Below are positions 45,998-57,755 of a DNA stretch of 64,000 bases, in pieces. The stretch is from assembly GCA_003255065.1 (NCBI GenBank), contig QAOA01007183.1, positions 1,039,001 through 1,103,000 of the forward strand. Reading direction: 5' to 3'. The stretch is from Cercis canadensis. Lineage: Eukaryota > Streptophyta > Magnoliopsida > Fabales > Fabaceae. Both the position numbers and the translations under genes were made by a program. Within the stretch, counting starts at the first letter, position 1; each line of letters starts with the position of its first letter. Under the pieces are notes generated by a model. The model did not search any database and was not told the origin of the DNA. It was given only the letters and a program-made list of their open reading frames with translations.

Positions 45998-46628
45998 TAA
46001 TATGAACTATCGATATTTTACTTAATGTACAAAAATAAGGTAAATAAAAAGATGGTTTTTAACCAAACAACTTGTAACTGATTATTATTAAAATTGTTTT
46101 TTTGGACTTGAGAGTTTTTTGTTCAAATTTAAAATCGTAAAAAAATAAAACAAAAAACAGTTCTTACATAATAATAATAATAATAATAATAACAATGATG
46201 ATGATTAATAATAATAATTGTCCTCATTTAACACAAGAAGGTTGAAAAAAAAAATATGATTTGATCTCTAACATGATTAGGAATTAATGGCAATTTTATA
46301 TGAACTTATCATGTACTCGCATTTTTTTACCTTGGTTCATTTGACCTTCGTCTGTTGTAAGTTGAACTTGAAAGACAAAAAGAAAAGAGGGAACCGAATG
46401 TAAGCTCTAAGTGGACAATGGACAGCATCACAAATTACATACTACTTGTTTATATTTCTCATAATGGTTAAAGACAGAGGGAACAGAATTACATAGCAAA
46501 TTGACATTTTTGCAAACAAGAAAAGACGCTAAGTGAAACCAGCATGAGAGATGCAGTTGCCTTTGTACAAGTGCCTATACTTTTAACAGAGGCAGTAAGT
46601 AAGAACTACACAGCTCAATGTTCTTGCT
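45998..46628. other. Spacer with AAT microsatellite
   Basis: AT-rich spacer; AAT microsatellite at about 46170-46192. The last part is the 3' UTR of the RADIALIS-like gene. Confidence 0.6.
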
Positions 46629-47689
46629 TCACTGGATATTGAGATTCCTCATCAACCTGCTGAACAGAATAAGACAGAGATAAAATTAACTTAAAGAGAA
46701 ACCTAATCGAAGATGTGAAAAGTAAATTAAGAGCCTTTAGCTGCTCAGTGAACCCGATCTGCTGCCATAAAATTTAGCTAGATCCAAGGAATTACAAATA
46801 AAGAAGGAAAAAGATAGAGGTTTTTGTTTCCAAAAATAATGTAGATGCATGATCCAATGATTATAAGCAATACCAGATCGGCAGATATATAATAATATAT
46901 AATATATGCATAACGGTGGTCAGTACATATCCAAAGTAAAGGACCATGTGCATGAGATCTTAAACTAGAAGGATTAGATTTCATGTGGGCTTTTCCTTTG
47001 GAAGTGGAATATTTTATTTATAAACGAAAATAAAATACCACAGATGGCCGAAAAGATCATAAACCGATAATAGTTTCTTGGAGGGACAGTTTGGTATCAT
47101 AGTTTGAAGTTTGAAATGTTAGCATATGGATTACGTTAAGCCGTAATGGTGCAGTGCTCCAGGCTCGGTTGCATCACATGAATATGAATAATAATATGAG
47201 CATTTTGTAAGGAAGTCACGATCGAGGACTGTTGCAAAACTAGAAGCTGCATCATGTGTTTTGGTTTTCTTCAGCATCACAAATGAGCTTCTATACAATT
47301 AGAAATTAGGCCAATTTCTTTCATGTGCGGATTGAGTGAGGGAGAAACGGATAATTAAAGGCCTGTTAACTGTTATGGATTTTTAAGATGATAAAAGAAA
47401 TTAGAAAAGAAAAAGAATAAGTAGCAAAAGTAGTACATTACCTCTGATTATCATTGGCAATCCGCCTTGAGTTGTTGCCAATGCCAGCACCTTTGTATCT
47501 GGGTAGTGGGACTTGATCATGCTCTATTCGATTCACATCCTCCTTGAGGATCTCATAGTGCCTTTTAACTTCTTCTGTGGATTTTCCACCAACAGCGTTG
47601 GCTACATGTTGCCAGCGATGTGGATCGTCAGGCCCATAAACAGCAAGAGCATTTTCAAATCTTCTGTTCTCTTCTCTTGTCCAACCCAT
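46629..47689 (-). CDS. RADIALIS-like single-MYB (SANT) protein, 2 exons
   Basis: Small nuclear MYB/SANT protein of the RAD/RSM family, which antagonises larger MYB partners in flower and seedling development. Exon 1 47689-47442, exon 2 46659-46629; 279 nt, 92 residues. [19 protein letters not shown] opens directly on the SANT domain: [10 protein letters not shown]...[21 protein letters not shown], with the tryptophan spacing of the family, then the linker PLPRYKG. The short exon 2 gives RLMRNLNIQ, the usual C-terminal tail of RAD-like proteins, which supports the splice. The acceptor is a CAGCAG doublet, so either Ser or no Ser can precede RLMRN. A TATA element lies at 47955-47964. Confidence 0.9.
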
Positions 47690-47954
47690 CTAAACCAAGT
47701 AATAAGTGAATACTATATATATATATATATATGCAAAATAGTGATAGGAGTGAAAAACAGAGGAAGATGGTGAGGTTATAAGTGTATGATAAATATATCG
47801 AGTTGGGTAATTAGGGTAACGCAATTGGGTTTGGGGGCCTAAAGCTATACCACAAGTACTAGAACTGACAAGAAGACTAAGATGTTGAGAGAAAGACAGT
47901 GACTTGAGTTGGGTGAGTCAACTTACTTGGGAGAAAAGATTGCCATGCTGTATC

Positions 47955-47964
47955 CTTATATAAG
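47955..47964 (-). promoter_or_regulatory. TATA box of the RADIALIS-like gene
   Basis: CTTATATAAG, palindromic, about 265 bp upstream of the ATG, implying a long leader (about 230 nt) that contains the TA microsatellite at 47714-47732. Confidence 0.45.
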
Positions 47965-50280
47965 GGACGGAGGAGACTGAGAGCATAGTGGAGTGGGGTT
48001 GTGTTGTGCAAGTTGGGGAATACTTTTTAGGGAGAGGAACAAGATGTCATTCGCTTCCTTGAGATTTCCAGTATTATGGCTCCCAAGGATAGGGGTCAAC
48101 AATTGGTCCTTATATGACCTTTTGGGAGTCCATTTATTGTCACCTATTTGTATTGTATCATCAGCAACAAGAATTTCTTCAAATTTTTGACTGCCTGGTG
48201 GGGGATTGGATCCCAATTCTCATTGATATAGATTCCCTAACCACTTTAAATTTGAAACCCACAAAAAATCTTGAATAACTAAGATATTGTGCGTCTCTTT
48301 TTGCGAGACTGCAGAATTTTCTTACCTTCACTTATATTTGCAACTTGCTGTAATATACTTTCTCCATAGAGTAATATTCTTTTCTCATGTAAATCAAGAA
48401 TATTGTCAATATCGTTATGCTCATTTGTGGTTTGCGTTTTTTCTAAGCAAGAGGAAAATGTTTGTAAGTAATAAAAGTAAAAATTGGAGTTAATTTTTAA
48501 TAATCTCGCATCATGATTCCCTTCATCTTTTTTGGTTAATTCTAATTCCCTTTGCTTGTTCTATCAGAATATGAGATCTGAAAGAAAATTTGTGCTCTAG
48601 TTAATTGGGCTTATTTTAAATAGATGGACCCATTTAATTAGGCTTATTTTGATAGCTCTAGTTAATGAACTTTACTTAAAGATGCTTCAAAAATTTATAT
48701 ATCATATAGAAATTTTACATCACTAATGTAATAATAGATTAAATTTAAATTCATAAAAAATTAGGTCTACATAAAATATGAGTTTAAATTTGGGTGACAT
48801 ATCATGGTAGGAGCAAAATTTTAAAAAAGAAAAATCTTCATGCATGAAAACGATCCCAAAAGAATCTTGTAATAGATAGTAAAAAATAGAGATCACAGGG
48901 GATTCGATCCATGTATTGTATTGTTCAACTGTTGTTGGCTGGGATTGAGATGAATATGCTGTTGGCCGCCTCAGACCAAAATTACAATTTTCTTGTTCAG
49001 AATAAAGCTTAATTTCCACCATTGACCCAATCTTTGGTTTTATTCGATATTTATTTATTTTCAGAGGCAAGAGCATCTGCCGGGCACTTTCTATATTTAT
49101 TTATTATCAATTATCAGCATTTCTACAAGCAAATGCTTGGGGTTTCCACAAAAAATTTCGAAGAGTTTATTTTTGGCCAAAACGGGAAAATATTCACAGA
49201 AAGCTCCTTCTGATGTTCTTTTAGTTTATGCTCCCCATCAAACAAGAAGGATTTATTGTAGGAAAAAAATGGCTGTATATCCAATAAGGTCTCCGGAAAC
49301 TAAACATGGTAGATTGGTCGTATAGCATATATAACTTGTCAAATATCTGTTTGAAGTGGGGTCAGTGATGACCATATATTATCTGGTGGAGTTGAGAAGA
49401 AGATGAAGGAAACCAACAATTGCTAATGTTATCTGCTACACTTGTCTCCACATAGACATGGTCTTCAACTCATCATGGACTTTGTTGAGCACGGCACAGA
49501 GCCCCCATCAAGTCCAGAGAAAAGTCATAAACGTCATATATCAGCTAATATATGAAATTCTTTGACGAATAATTAAGACCTAATTTACTTTGCTGCTCCT
49601 CTCGTCTATGTCTGTTTCTTCTTATTTTGACTTGTTACTCAGAATCTTTTCGAATTTGTAATTGTTTTCTGGGGCCGGCCTTGCTTCCCATTTCCAATTG
49701 GTTGACATGAGTCTACATAGATACTTTATATGAGATGACTCTTTTATACTTTTGTTGAATAATTTCGTATAGAATGTGATTCTCATGAAATCAACCTTTT
49801 GATTAAAAGTTTTAATCATATAAATTATATTTATAAAATTTTATGGAGTTTTAAAACTGAAAGAAAAAAAAATTATATAATTATATCTGCCACAAGTCAC
49901 AAGTGAAATGAAGGCTCATTCCAAAGAGAAGGATAGCAGACAGACAGAGACGAGCACCAAAGTCAATTAAAGATAGGCTTCTCCCGTCTCTACTCTTACG
50001 CGTATTACATGATTTATGTTTTTCTTCGACTCTTGTTTTTAAGTGTGTTCGGCGACGGTTCAGTTCTACTGCATCTGGGCACCGGTACGGATCGCTAGTT
50101 ATGGGTACCTTACTTCTTCTATTCGCTAGCCCCTCCAAATACAGCCGTGGTGATTGTCGCAGAGTTGAGAAATCTAAGATTTTAGGGACAACTCTCTCCA
50201 ACATTGGATTACTTATTTAAGTTACTGGGTTGCTACTTTCTAGTTTCTAGCCTGTGCCTGCCTTTTATTGGTGGCTTTGG
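47965..50280. other. Spacer, no gene recognised
   Basis: About 2.3 kb without a supported gene. Open frames at 47956-48216 (-) and 49881-50204 (-) have no domain I recognise. Locally more GC-rich DNA at 50040-50170 could be a gene remnant. Confidence 0.45.
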
Positions 50281-51777
50281 ATGGACAATATTAACAACGG
50301 TACCAAAGTTGTAAAGCTTCCATATACTTGTCAAGTTAAGGTACTGTCAAACCTCTGTTTTAGTTTTTAACCGTGCTTTTCTTGCCATAAATGCTACCAA
50401 CAATCTATTACACTCCTAAAATCCAGGACCCATAATCTTAAACCGTTAACCCTATAATCGTATAATATGATACAGGAACCTAATTAGTGGGCTTAAAAAT
50501 GGCCTCCATTGTAACAAAAAAGGTTCATGGTATAAAACTATAAATTTGATTTCTTTTTGAGAAACTCTGGACTGGAGAATTGTTAGGTTATTTGATAGAT
50601 ATATGTCTTGAGTTTTAATATCGGAGTACTGAATTAAAATACTTAAAGTAATGGACGTTTTGATTTTAGAAACAAACAGGGGAGAAATCATAAAATGAAA
50701 TTATAGATTTCTTTTTTTTGAAAAAAAGAAAGAGCTCCTGTAACTATGTTTTACTTCAATTTCTTGTAGGTACACCGTCCACTATGCTTAGAGCTTGAGA
50801 AATTTATGTACAAAATGTCGGATATAATAGCAGCCATTGAAGCTGAACGACCAAATTGTGCATTAGCCATTCAAGCGTTGTGCTCATTGCACTTCACTTT
50901 GGATAAAGCCAAGTTAGTTATCCAGCACTGCTCTGAGTCCAGTAAACTCTATCTGGTATTCATTAGCTCACTCTGCTCTATGCAATGAATTGCTGTCATC
51001 ATTACGATATCTACTCTAATACTGATCAATTTTGACTTAGTCTGATTTTTTTTTTTTTTTTTTTTTAAATTCTTCAGGCAATTACTGCGGACAGGATATT
51101 TTCCAGATGCGAAAAAATACGAAGAGCTTTAGAGTTGTACTTGAGTCAAATTCAGAACGCTGTCCCAATAGTGTTGGCTGCTAAGGTTAATTTTCGTTTA
51201 TTTAATATAGTACCATTATAATGGAATATGTTCCATAATATCTAAGTATGTCCTGCGTTAATATTTCTATGACCTTTGGGTTTGTTTAATTTGCTAACTG
51301 AGAATGGGAATTGGCCTACAGATATCTGAAATACTACATGATCTTAGGGCTGAAGAATTTTCAGTGGATATTGCGGAAGATGAGGCTGGAAAGGCTATCC
51401 GAGAACTGCTGGAGAAGGACTTGCCTGATTCAGATTCCATAATGAATGCAGAACTGGTTGCTGTTCAAATGGCAACTTTGAGGCTGAAAATCTCATCCCC
51501 TTTAGCTCTCTTAGAGGAGAAAACAGCTCTCAAAAAGCAACTTGACAAAGTCAATCACACTAACCAAAGAGAGAAGGAACGTCTCAAATACCTTTTATAT
51601 CTGTTGGTCAAATATGGGAAATTCAATCGTCAGCTTCAAACTGGTAGTAGCCACAAGCAGCGACATGAATGTCATCGTAAATCTGTTGAACTGGCTGTGG
51701 ATGATGCAGTAAGTGAGAATCAAGTCGATGGCTCTTTTAGCAATGAAGTTGGAGATGCTGTAGTTGGAGGCAGTTGA
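50281..51777 (+). CDS. PUB-family protein with only the U-box N-terminal domain, 4 exons
   Basis: Exons 50281-50340, 50770-50955, 51078-51185, 51322-51777; phases agree, 810 nt, 269 residues. It reads as the N-terminal (UND) region of PUB5/PUB45-type ubiquitin ligases: KVHRPLCLELEKF, IEAERPNCALAIQALCSLHF, LDKAKLVIQHCSESSKLYLA, ISEILHDLRAEEFSVD, LLEEKTALKKQLDKVNHTN, LKYLLYLLVKYGKF. Full members continue with a U-box (CPISL..MxDPV) and ARM repeats to about 750 residues. Here the frame stops at TGA 51775-51777 inside the linker, and nothing like a U-box follows before the tRNA gene. Either a truncated duplicate or a regulator that binds UND partners without E2 recruitment. No internal damage. 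Confidence 0.82.
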
Positions 51778-52364
51778 GAATGTCTTGCTTGGTAATTGGT
51801 ATGGATGAAAATGATATATAGATGCATTGTGTCATGTATCTTGTCCATTTTTATATCACTCCCTAGGCGTTTATAAATTGATACATTATTTTTAGATGTA
51901 GATCAGAAAGTTTCGTTTGTTTAATTTTTTCCCTCAGGTCATATTTAGCAACTCCTGAGCTAGTAGCAGTCTTGAGGGATTCCTAATGGTAGGAAAGCAA
52001 TAAACAGAAATGATATTTGAAGTTTTGTACCATTGCTGAGACAAATTCGTGAAAAATAAATACTTTTCATACAAGTCACAAGCCTATTTCAAGAAAACAA
52101 GAAATAGAAATCTTTCATATATAAGTTTCAACCTGATTATCAAACAAACTTTAACTTCTTACTGTTCAAAATTTCTTGACGAATCAGGGATTATTATGTG
52201 TTGAAATAGTGACTTCCCTTAAAAGACTTCTGATATCAATCAATGCATTCGTTCTAAATAGATCATGAAATGCAATTATCCGAGTGTAGTGCACTAGTGC
52301 TGTGATTAGGAATCTGAACTTTGCAACTTCCAAGTGTGAAATAAATATATAAAACTACCAAGTT
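51778..52364. other. 3' flank of the PUB-like gene
   Basis: 3' UTR and spacer; no U-box or ARM coding remnant seen in either strand. Confidence 0.6.
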
Positions 52365-52383
52365 GCTGGAGTAGCTCAGTTGA

Positions 52384-52414
<31 letters not shown>

Positions 52415-52438
52415 AAGGTTCAACCCCTTCCTCTAGCG
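52365..52438 (+). tRNA. tRNA-Asn (anticodon GUU)
   Basis: 74-nt cloverleaf, intronless. Acceptor stem GCTGGAG pairs with CTCTAGC (one G-U), D arm TAGCTCAGTTGATTAGAGC (A box), anticodon stem TGTGG/CCACA with loop CTGTTAA giving GTT, T arm GAAGG-TTCAACC-CCTTC (B box), discriminator G. CCA is not encoded, as usual for nuclear genes. No plastid flank is seen. Confidence 0.93.
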
Positions 52439-52921
52439 TATTGACTCTTCATTGTCGGCTTATTACAGTTGAGTGAGGTTGGTCTCTATTCAATAAATTT
52501 CATTTTGGGCTTTCAAATAATAGAGCTGGATTTGAACGGCCCATTATTTATAAAAATAAAATAAAATTGGGTGGTGTTTAGCATATAATATTCTTTGATT
52601 CCCTTGTTTTTTGTTTTTTTTTTACTGAATTCTTTGATTCCTTTCTAATCTTGAATTATAGGTATTAGGGAGTTATATAAAAGTGTATTTAAATGATATT
52701 AGATTATAAAGTGTAATTTTAGATTGTCCAACTTTCGTAATCTAACTGGGACATGCCGATGTGGTGTCATTCATTTTAGACATTTGATACTCGGATTTTT
52801 GGTTACAGAATTATACCGCGAGTAACATGTACAAAGAAGTGTTGAAATTCATTATTTGTAGAGACATATAATATCAAGGAAAAGTAGCATGACCATCGTC
52901 CATTATGAAAATAGGCCACTA
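52439..52921. other. Spacer
   Basis: 3' flank of the Tubby-like gene; nothing recognised. Confidence 0.6.
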
Positions 52922-55011
52922 TCATTCACAAGCTGGTTTAGTGTCAAAGCTGCTCAAGCAGATTGCAAATGCTTGAAAAGCAGAGAGAGGGTAACGGTAA
53001 TCCATTGTGAATATGTCCTTCCCAATTTTTCCAAATTGTAGTATCACTTTATCTTGTTCAGCAACTGAAACATTCTGGTGAGGTTCTGCAGCTGCTACAA
53101 GCTGGAAGTTCTTGACAGAGGCCACCGTCACTCGCCCTTTGAAATTTAAGCACCAACATTGCAGTTGCTCATGCCATCTGGGAGATTTATTTTTCAAAAT
53201 CAGTGGTTCCCTTGCATTGTGGGTTGATTCTGGAGGCTTCTCAATGCTACTGGAGCTAAAATCAACTCCTGGCTTCTTTCCTTTTGAAATGGGCAAAGTA
53301 GATAAATTCTCATCAAGGAAATTAGTAAACTTCAAAGGAGTAGGGGCAGTGCCCCCTTCCTGGACTGCAGATATGGGGATTGAGTTGATGGTACACCTCA
53401 TTCTCCTTGGACCTCTCGTGCGGAGAACATTGAGCTCATAACATATGGTAGCCACATGATAATTAACAGCAGAAACCCTTGGAAGTACCTGCTTCAAATG
53501 GATTCTTTGCTGCAATTTGCAATTTGATTGAAGGGAAGAATCATGCGGTGGCTGACTATCCAAGACCATAAACTTGGTGCCCAGAAAATTAGACCTGTTC
53601 ATTGCTTACAGATCAGTTGAACAGTAGAAGAATGATAAGAAACCTGACAGAGGTAGGACTAACCTCAGCTTTCCAACGTAAGTATTGCTAGCTCGAGAGA
53701 AATCATCCGCAACCAAGGATATTAAAAATTCTGTACATGTTGCTCTTCTAATCTTCTTTGCTGTCAATAGCAGTTTGCTCACGTCCCCAGAAAGAGCTGA
53801 AAAGTAATAAAACAATCCCCAATAGGAAATGCAAAAGGGTATAAGAAATTAGATTCAGTCAAACATACCCACTGGTAGCAATCTATAAAGAACTGGCAAC
53901 TGTAATTCAACCCTAAGTGCTTGAAAGACTTAAAAGTATATAAAAAGAAAACAGACACAGAATTAAAATGGGATTTGAAAGTTGGTAAACAAGGAGCTGT
54001 CATGTCTGCATCACATACTGCTGCAGTTACATAGACCATAAAGCCTTGCATCATTAATGAAAGAGCTTTATAAATAAGCAACCATAAGGGAAGCCATTAT
54101 CATTGACAGATGAACTTTTAATTGCCAAGCATCAATCCCGCCAAGGCAGGGGATAAAAACTATAATCTTCACTTGTACAATTCAAATAATATAAGAGTAA
54201 GAAGGGTTGTCAATTAAGACGGATTATAAAAAACATTTGCTCAGATAGCAAAGCACAACAAACTCAAGTTCCACAAGAAAGGTCTTCTCAACAACCAGAT
54301 ACTAATTTTGGATTCAAAGAGAAACCCTTGAGCTAATTGTAGAAATTAGAAGAAACGGTGTAATTTTTCCCTGAAATTCTGACAGCTTTTTCAGAGTAGT
54401 AAATTAATTATGAGAAAACAAATGAATATTACCAGGGCTTAGACCAAGATATAGATAATATGTTGAGGTCATCCTTTCTCTCTTAATAAAACACTGTATT
54501 GGAGTCTCTCTTGGCCCGGGCTAACAGATAGAAATGATTAACACAGATCAAAAGAAAGGAAGCACAGATTAGTACTATGTGGGTCTTAAAATACAAGGTA
54601 AACAACTATAGATATACAAATCACAGAAGTTAGTGGATTTACCTGCTTCAGTGATATAGGGAAGGTAAGGCACCCACACTGTTCCAGTGTCTTGACCACC
54701 TCCTTGGTTATCTCCCTCCAGGTTCTACAGACGGAGGCACAAGCTACAACCACTCTCCGGGCAGGCCAGGAAGTTTCACTCGCTTCCACTCTTTGTATAA
54801 TGTCTAATAGCAACTCAGGGGGTAAGTTCGCCCAATGGCTCTCCCGAGTCACTATCAATGATGATGATGATGGTGGTGGTGAAGACCACTCAGGTGCAAT
54901 ATGTGATTTTCCACGGCGATGCATATGCCTTGCCTGTGGCCCTCTTCCAGATATATTTCCCATGCCATCTCGCATCTCCCTCAGCTCGCGAAAAATATCT
55001 CTCAATGGCAT
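52922..55011 (-). CDS. Tubby-like F-box protein, 4 coding exons
   Basis: TLP-family protein: an F-box that can enter SCF complexes plus a tubby domain that binds phosphoinositides and tethers the protein to the plasma membrane. Exons 55011-54643, 54520-54433, 53796-53664, 53594-52922; 1263 nt, 420 residues, normal for the family. The F-box lies at about residues 48-105 ([32 protein letters not shown]). Tubby domain: [106 protein letters not shown] and the C-terminal FDTKPACE. The start is the first ATG; a 5'-UTR intron (about 55040-55638) is likely, as is common in TLP genes. Confidence 0.95.
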
Positions 55012-56110
55012 TATGACTGGACCAACAGTCCAATTATGTGTTATGTTAAAGGAGAAATTGAAATCAAATTTTTTTGGGAGTTTATAAAACTGTAGCACAT
55101 TTCTACTTAAAGAAGCAATGAACAATTACTTGGTTTAGAATTGATATTCAATCATTCAGCTTACAGTGCACAAATTACCACGCGGAACAATTCTGAATCA
55201 TTCAGGACGAAAACAAATTTAAAACTTCACTTTGCCAAGGAAAGAAATCTTACAGGAAGTGATCCGGGCAGACAGGACGAATGTTATGGAATATTGGAGG
55301 TGTTGTAAGACAAAGTTGAAAAACTTTATTACCAAAAATATCAACTCTGACATTTCAATTGAAGAGCCGGTACTGAATTACTTACAATTCCCATACATTG
55401 CCCAGTCAACCATTCTTTTAATGAATGGAGGACAAGGACTGAATGATCATATAAATTATATATAGCAAGAAGCGAGGCAGGATAACTTGAAAGAAAATAG
55501 AAAATTGTTGCCACAAGATTCAAATCCTAAAGCTAATACACAATCCCAAATCTTTAACATTTGAATTTCGAGCACGAATGAAACAGAGAAAAAAAAAATT
55601 AGCCAAAGCTCAAAAATTTAGAGGTAGATTCACGTACCGTGAGACAAATGCTTTGAAAGTGAGGAAATCCTCCAGATAAGTTCCAAGAGAAAAGCTACCG
55701 CTGATGGAGCCGAGGAAATGCGGAGAATCCTTCTAAGAGAATACCAATTACCGAAGCCAATGTCTCGGACAAAACAAAAGCTTAGAGAGAGAAAGAAAGA
55801 GGAGGAGGAGAAAGGAGATGGTGGTGTGGTGGGTCGTAATTCGTAAACAAAGCTTATGGATGAAACTAGAAAATGCCGATCATATCCTGGCGCCTTTTGA
55901 GCCAAGATTGAAGGTAATCGTTCTTCAAAAGCGTTCGCGCCACCACCCACCGCCTGAGCCACTTTTGCTCTGCAGCGTGAGCGTGAACAGCACAGCCACT
56001 GCCATAGCCTCACAAATATGCTATTTGTTGTATCTCATTTCCCAAGTCCACATCGTCTTATTTAATGTTCCATTTTTCTCTCAACACCAGTTTTTATTTT
56101 CCGTTAAATT
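55012..56110 (-). promoter_or_regulatory. 5' UTR exon, leader intron and promoter of the Tubby-like gene
   Basis: A good minus-strand donor (ACG|GTACGTG at 55638/55637) closes a probable non-coding exon in 55638-55850; the acceptor before the coding exon would be near 55017. The GA/CT-rich leader is typical. ORFs here look incidental. Confidence 0.5.
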
Positions 56111-57342
56111 CGACGGATCTTGATCCTGTGCATGCACATAGTCGCACGAAAATTTGGTGCCTGGATTTTGGTGTAAGTGGGGACCACTTGATAATCTATC
56201 TTCATATTGCTACTTATGTCAAGTAAGTGTGCTGTGCCATACCAAATGCAAATCCAATGGTCAGCGAGGCTTGGTCAAAGTCGCTCGAGAAGGAGAAAAT
56301 GACCATTTTCGCTCTTTTCCATTTTTCTTTAAAAAAATATCTTCATTAATGGTTGGTTAGTGGTTACAATTACAATGAAGAAATTATTATTCTTTTACAC
56401 TTTGTCATACTACTTAATTAGTAATGTTAGTTACAAAAGTAAAATGTAATTAAATACAAATATAATAAAGTATAAAATTATCTAATATGTAAAGAACGTT
56501 ACCCGTTACAGTGTAGTGTATATAGATATCATATCATGAAATTATACTAGATAAACAAATCCCTGCAGTTAGGAGCGATACACTGATTTGAAGAGTTTCA
56601 AGCACCATAAAGTGAAAGGAGAAATTATTTTTATATACTTCCGGAGAACTACCTATATATATACACAAATAAGTGGACTCTAGTGGTGACTAATGAGACT
56701 CCGCCTATAAAAATAAAACCCACTATTAATGTGTCTACAAATATAAAAATAATATTACACTCGAATGTCTCTAGCTAAGGAGGTTTAAAAGTATTGTACC
56801 CGTTTGCTGATGCTATGTTTTGCCTAATGGAATAGACCAACTTACCGATTCACCAACAATTCTTGCGTTGACCACCTCTATAGAGCTCTCCCTCATGAGT
56901 TGTGGGCTCCACCCACACAAAAATTTCTGCCAACTCACCTACGCCATACCGTGCTACTTATGACTCTTGATGAGTCTTGAACGTCATTTTTTGGTAGGGA
57001 CCACTTTACACATCTCCTAAGTCCGACGTACATGTATGTATGGTCAAGGCAGAGTGGGATGTCTAAAAGAAGTTGGTCGTGAGTTTAGTCGTTTAGATGT
57101 ATAAGAGGAAAAGAATAGAGGGTAGGCGATGATCGATGTCCTTTCATATCCATTTTTTCATTGAATTCATCCTCAAATTTTCTTCTTTGTTTTTAGTGCT
57201 TTATGTTTATATATCTAATTAGTGGTAGTTAAGCTTGACTGAGCTGACTAAAATTTTATTAAAACTTTGATCTGATCGTTCCAACTCATTGCAATGTAAG
57301 ATAGTATGCAGTTAAAGTGTGCAATTAGATTTTGCCCTTTTC
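56111..57342. other. Spacer
   Basis: AT-rich DNA with no gene or repeat I can name. Confidence 0.5.
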
Positions 57343-57755
57343 TTTTTCTGCTGGGTTTAGGAAAAGGTCATGTATTGTATATTGGTAATTGAATTCTGTA
57401 GCTGAAATTAATGTTGCTACGCATATGGGACACGTTATGCACGTATGGTAAATCGACGATCTCAACTCAACCCACTTCTTCATTGGTGATAGTGACTAGT
57501 GAGTGAGTGGTTGTTGTGGACGCTGCGTCACTGTCCGGGCTCCAAACTNTTTTTCTGCTGGGTTTAGGAAAAGGTCATTTATTGTATATTGGTAATTGAA
57601 TTCTGTAGCTGAAATTAATGTTGCTACGCATATGGGACACGTTATGCACGTATGGTAAAACGACGATCTCAACTCAACCCACTTCTTCATTGGTGATAGT
57701 GACTAGTGAGTGAGTGGTTGTTGTGGACGCTGCGTCACTGTCCGGGCTCCAAACT
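57343..57755. repeat. 206-bp direct duplication across a single N
   Basis: 57343-57548 and 57550-57755 are identical apart from two substitutions, separated by the N at 57549. Same contig-overlap signature as at 39951 and 43753. Confidence 0.93.

Noticed and set aside
54692..55087. 131-codon plus-strand ORF opposite Tubby-like exon 1
   Set aside because: Shadow of the F-box exon on the other strand.
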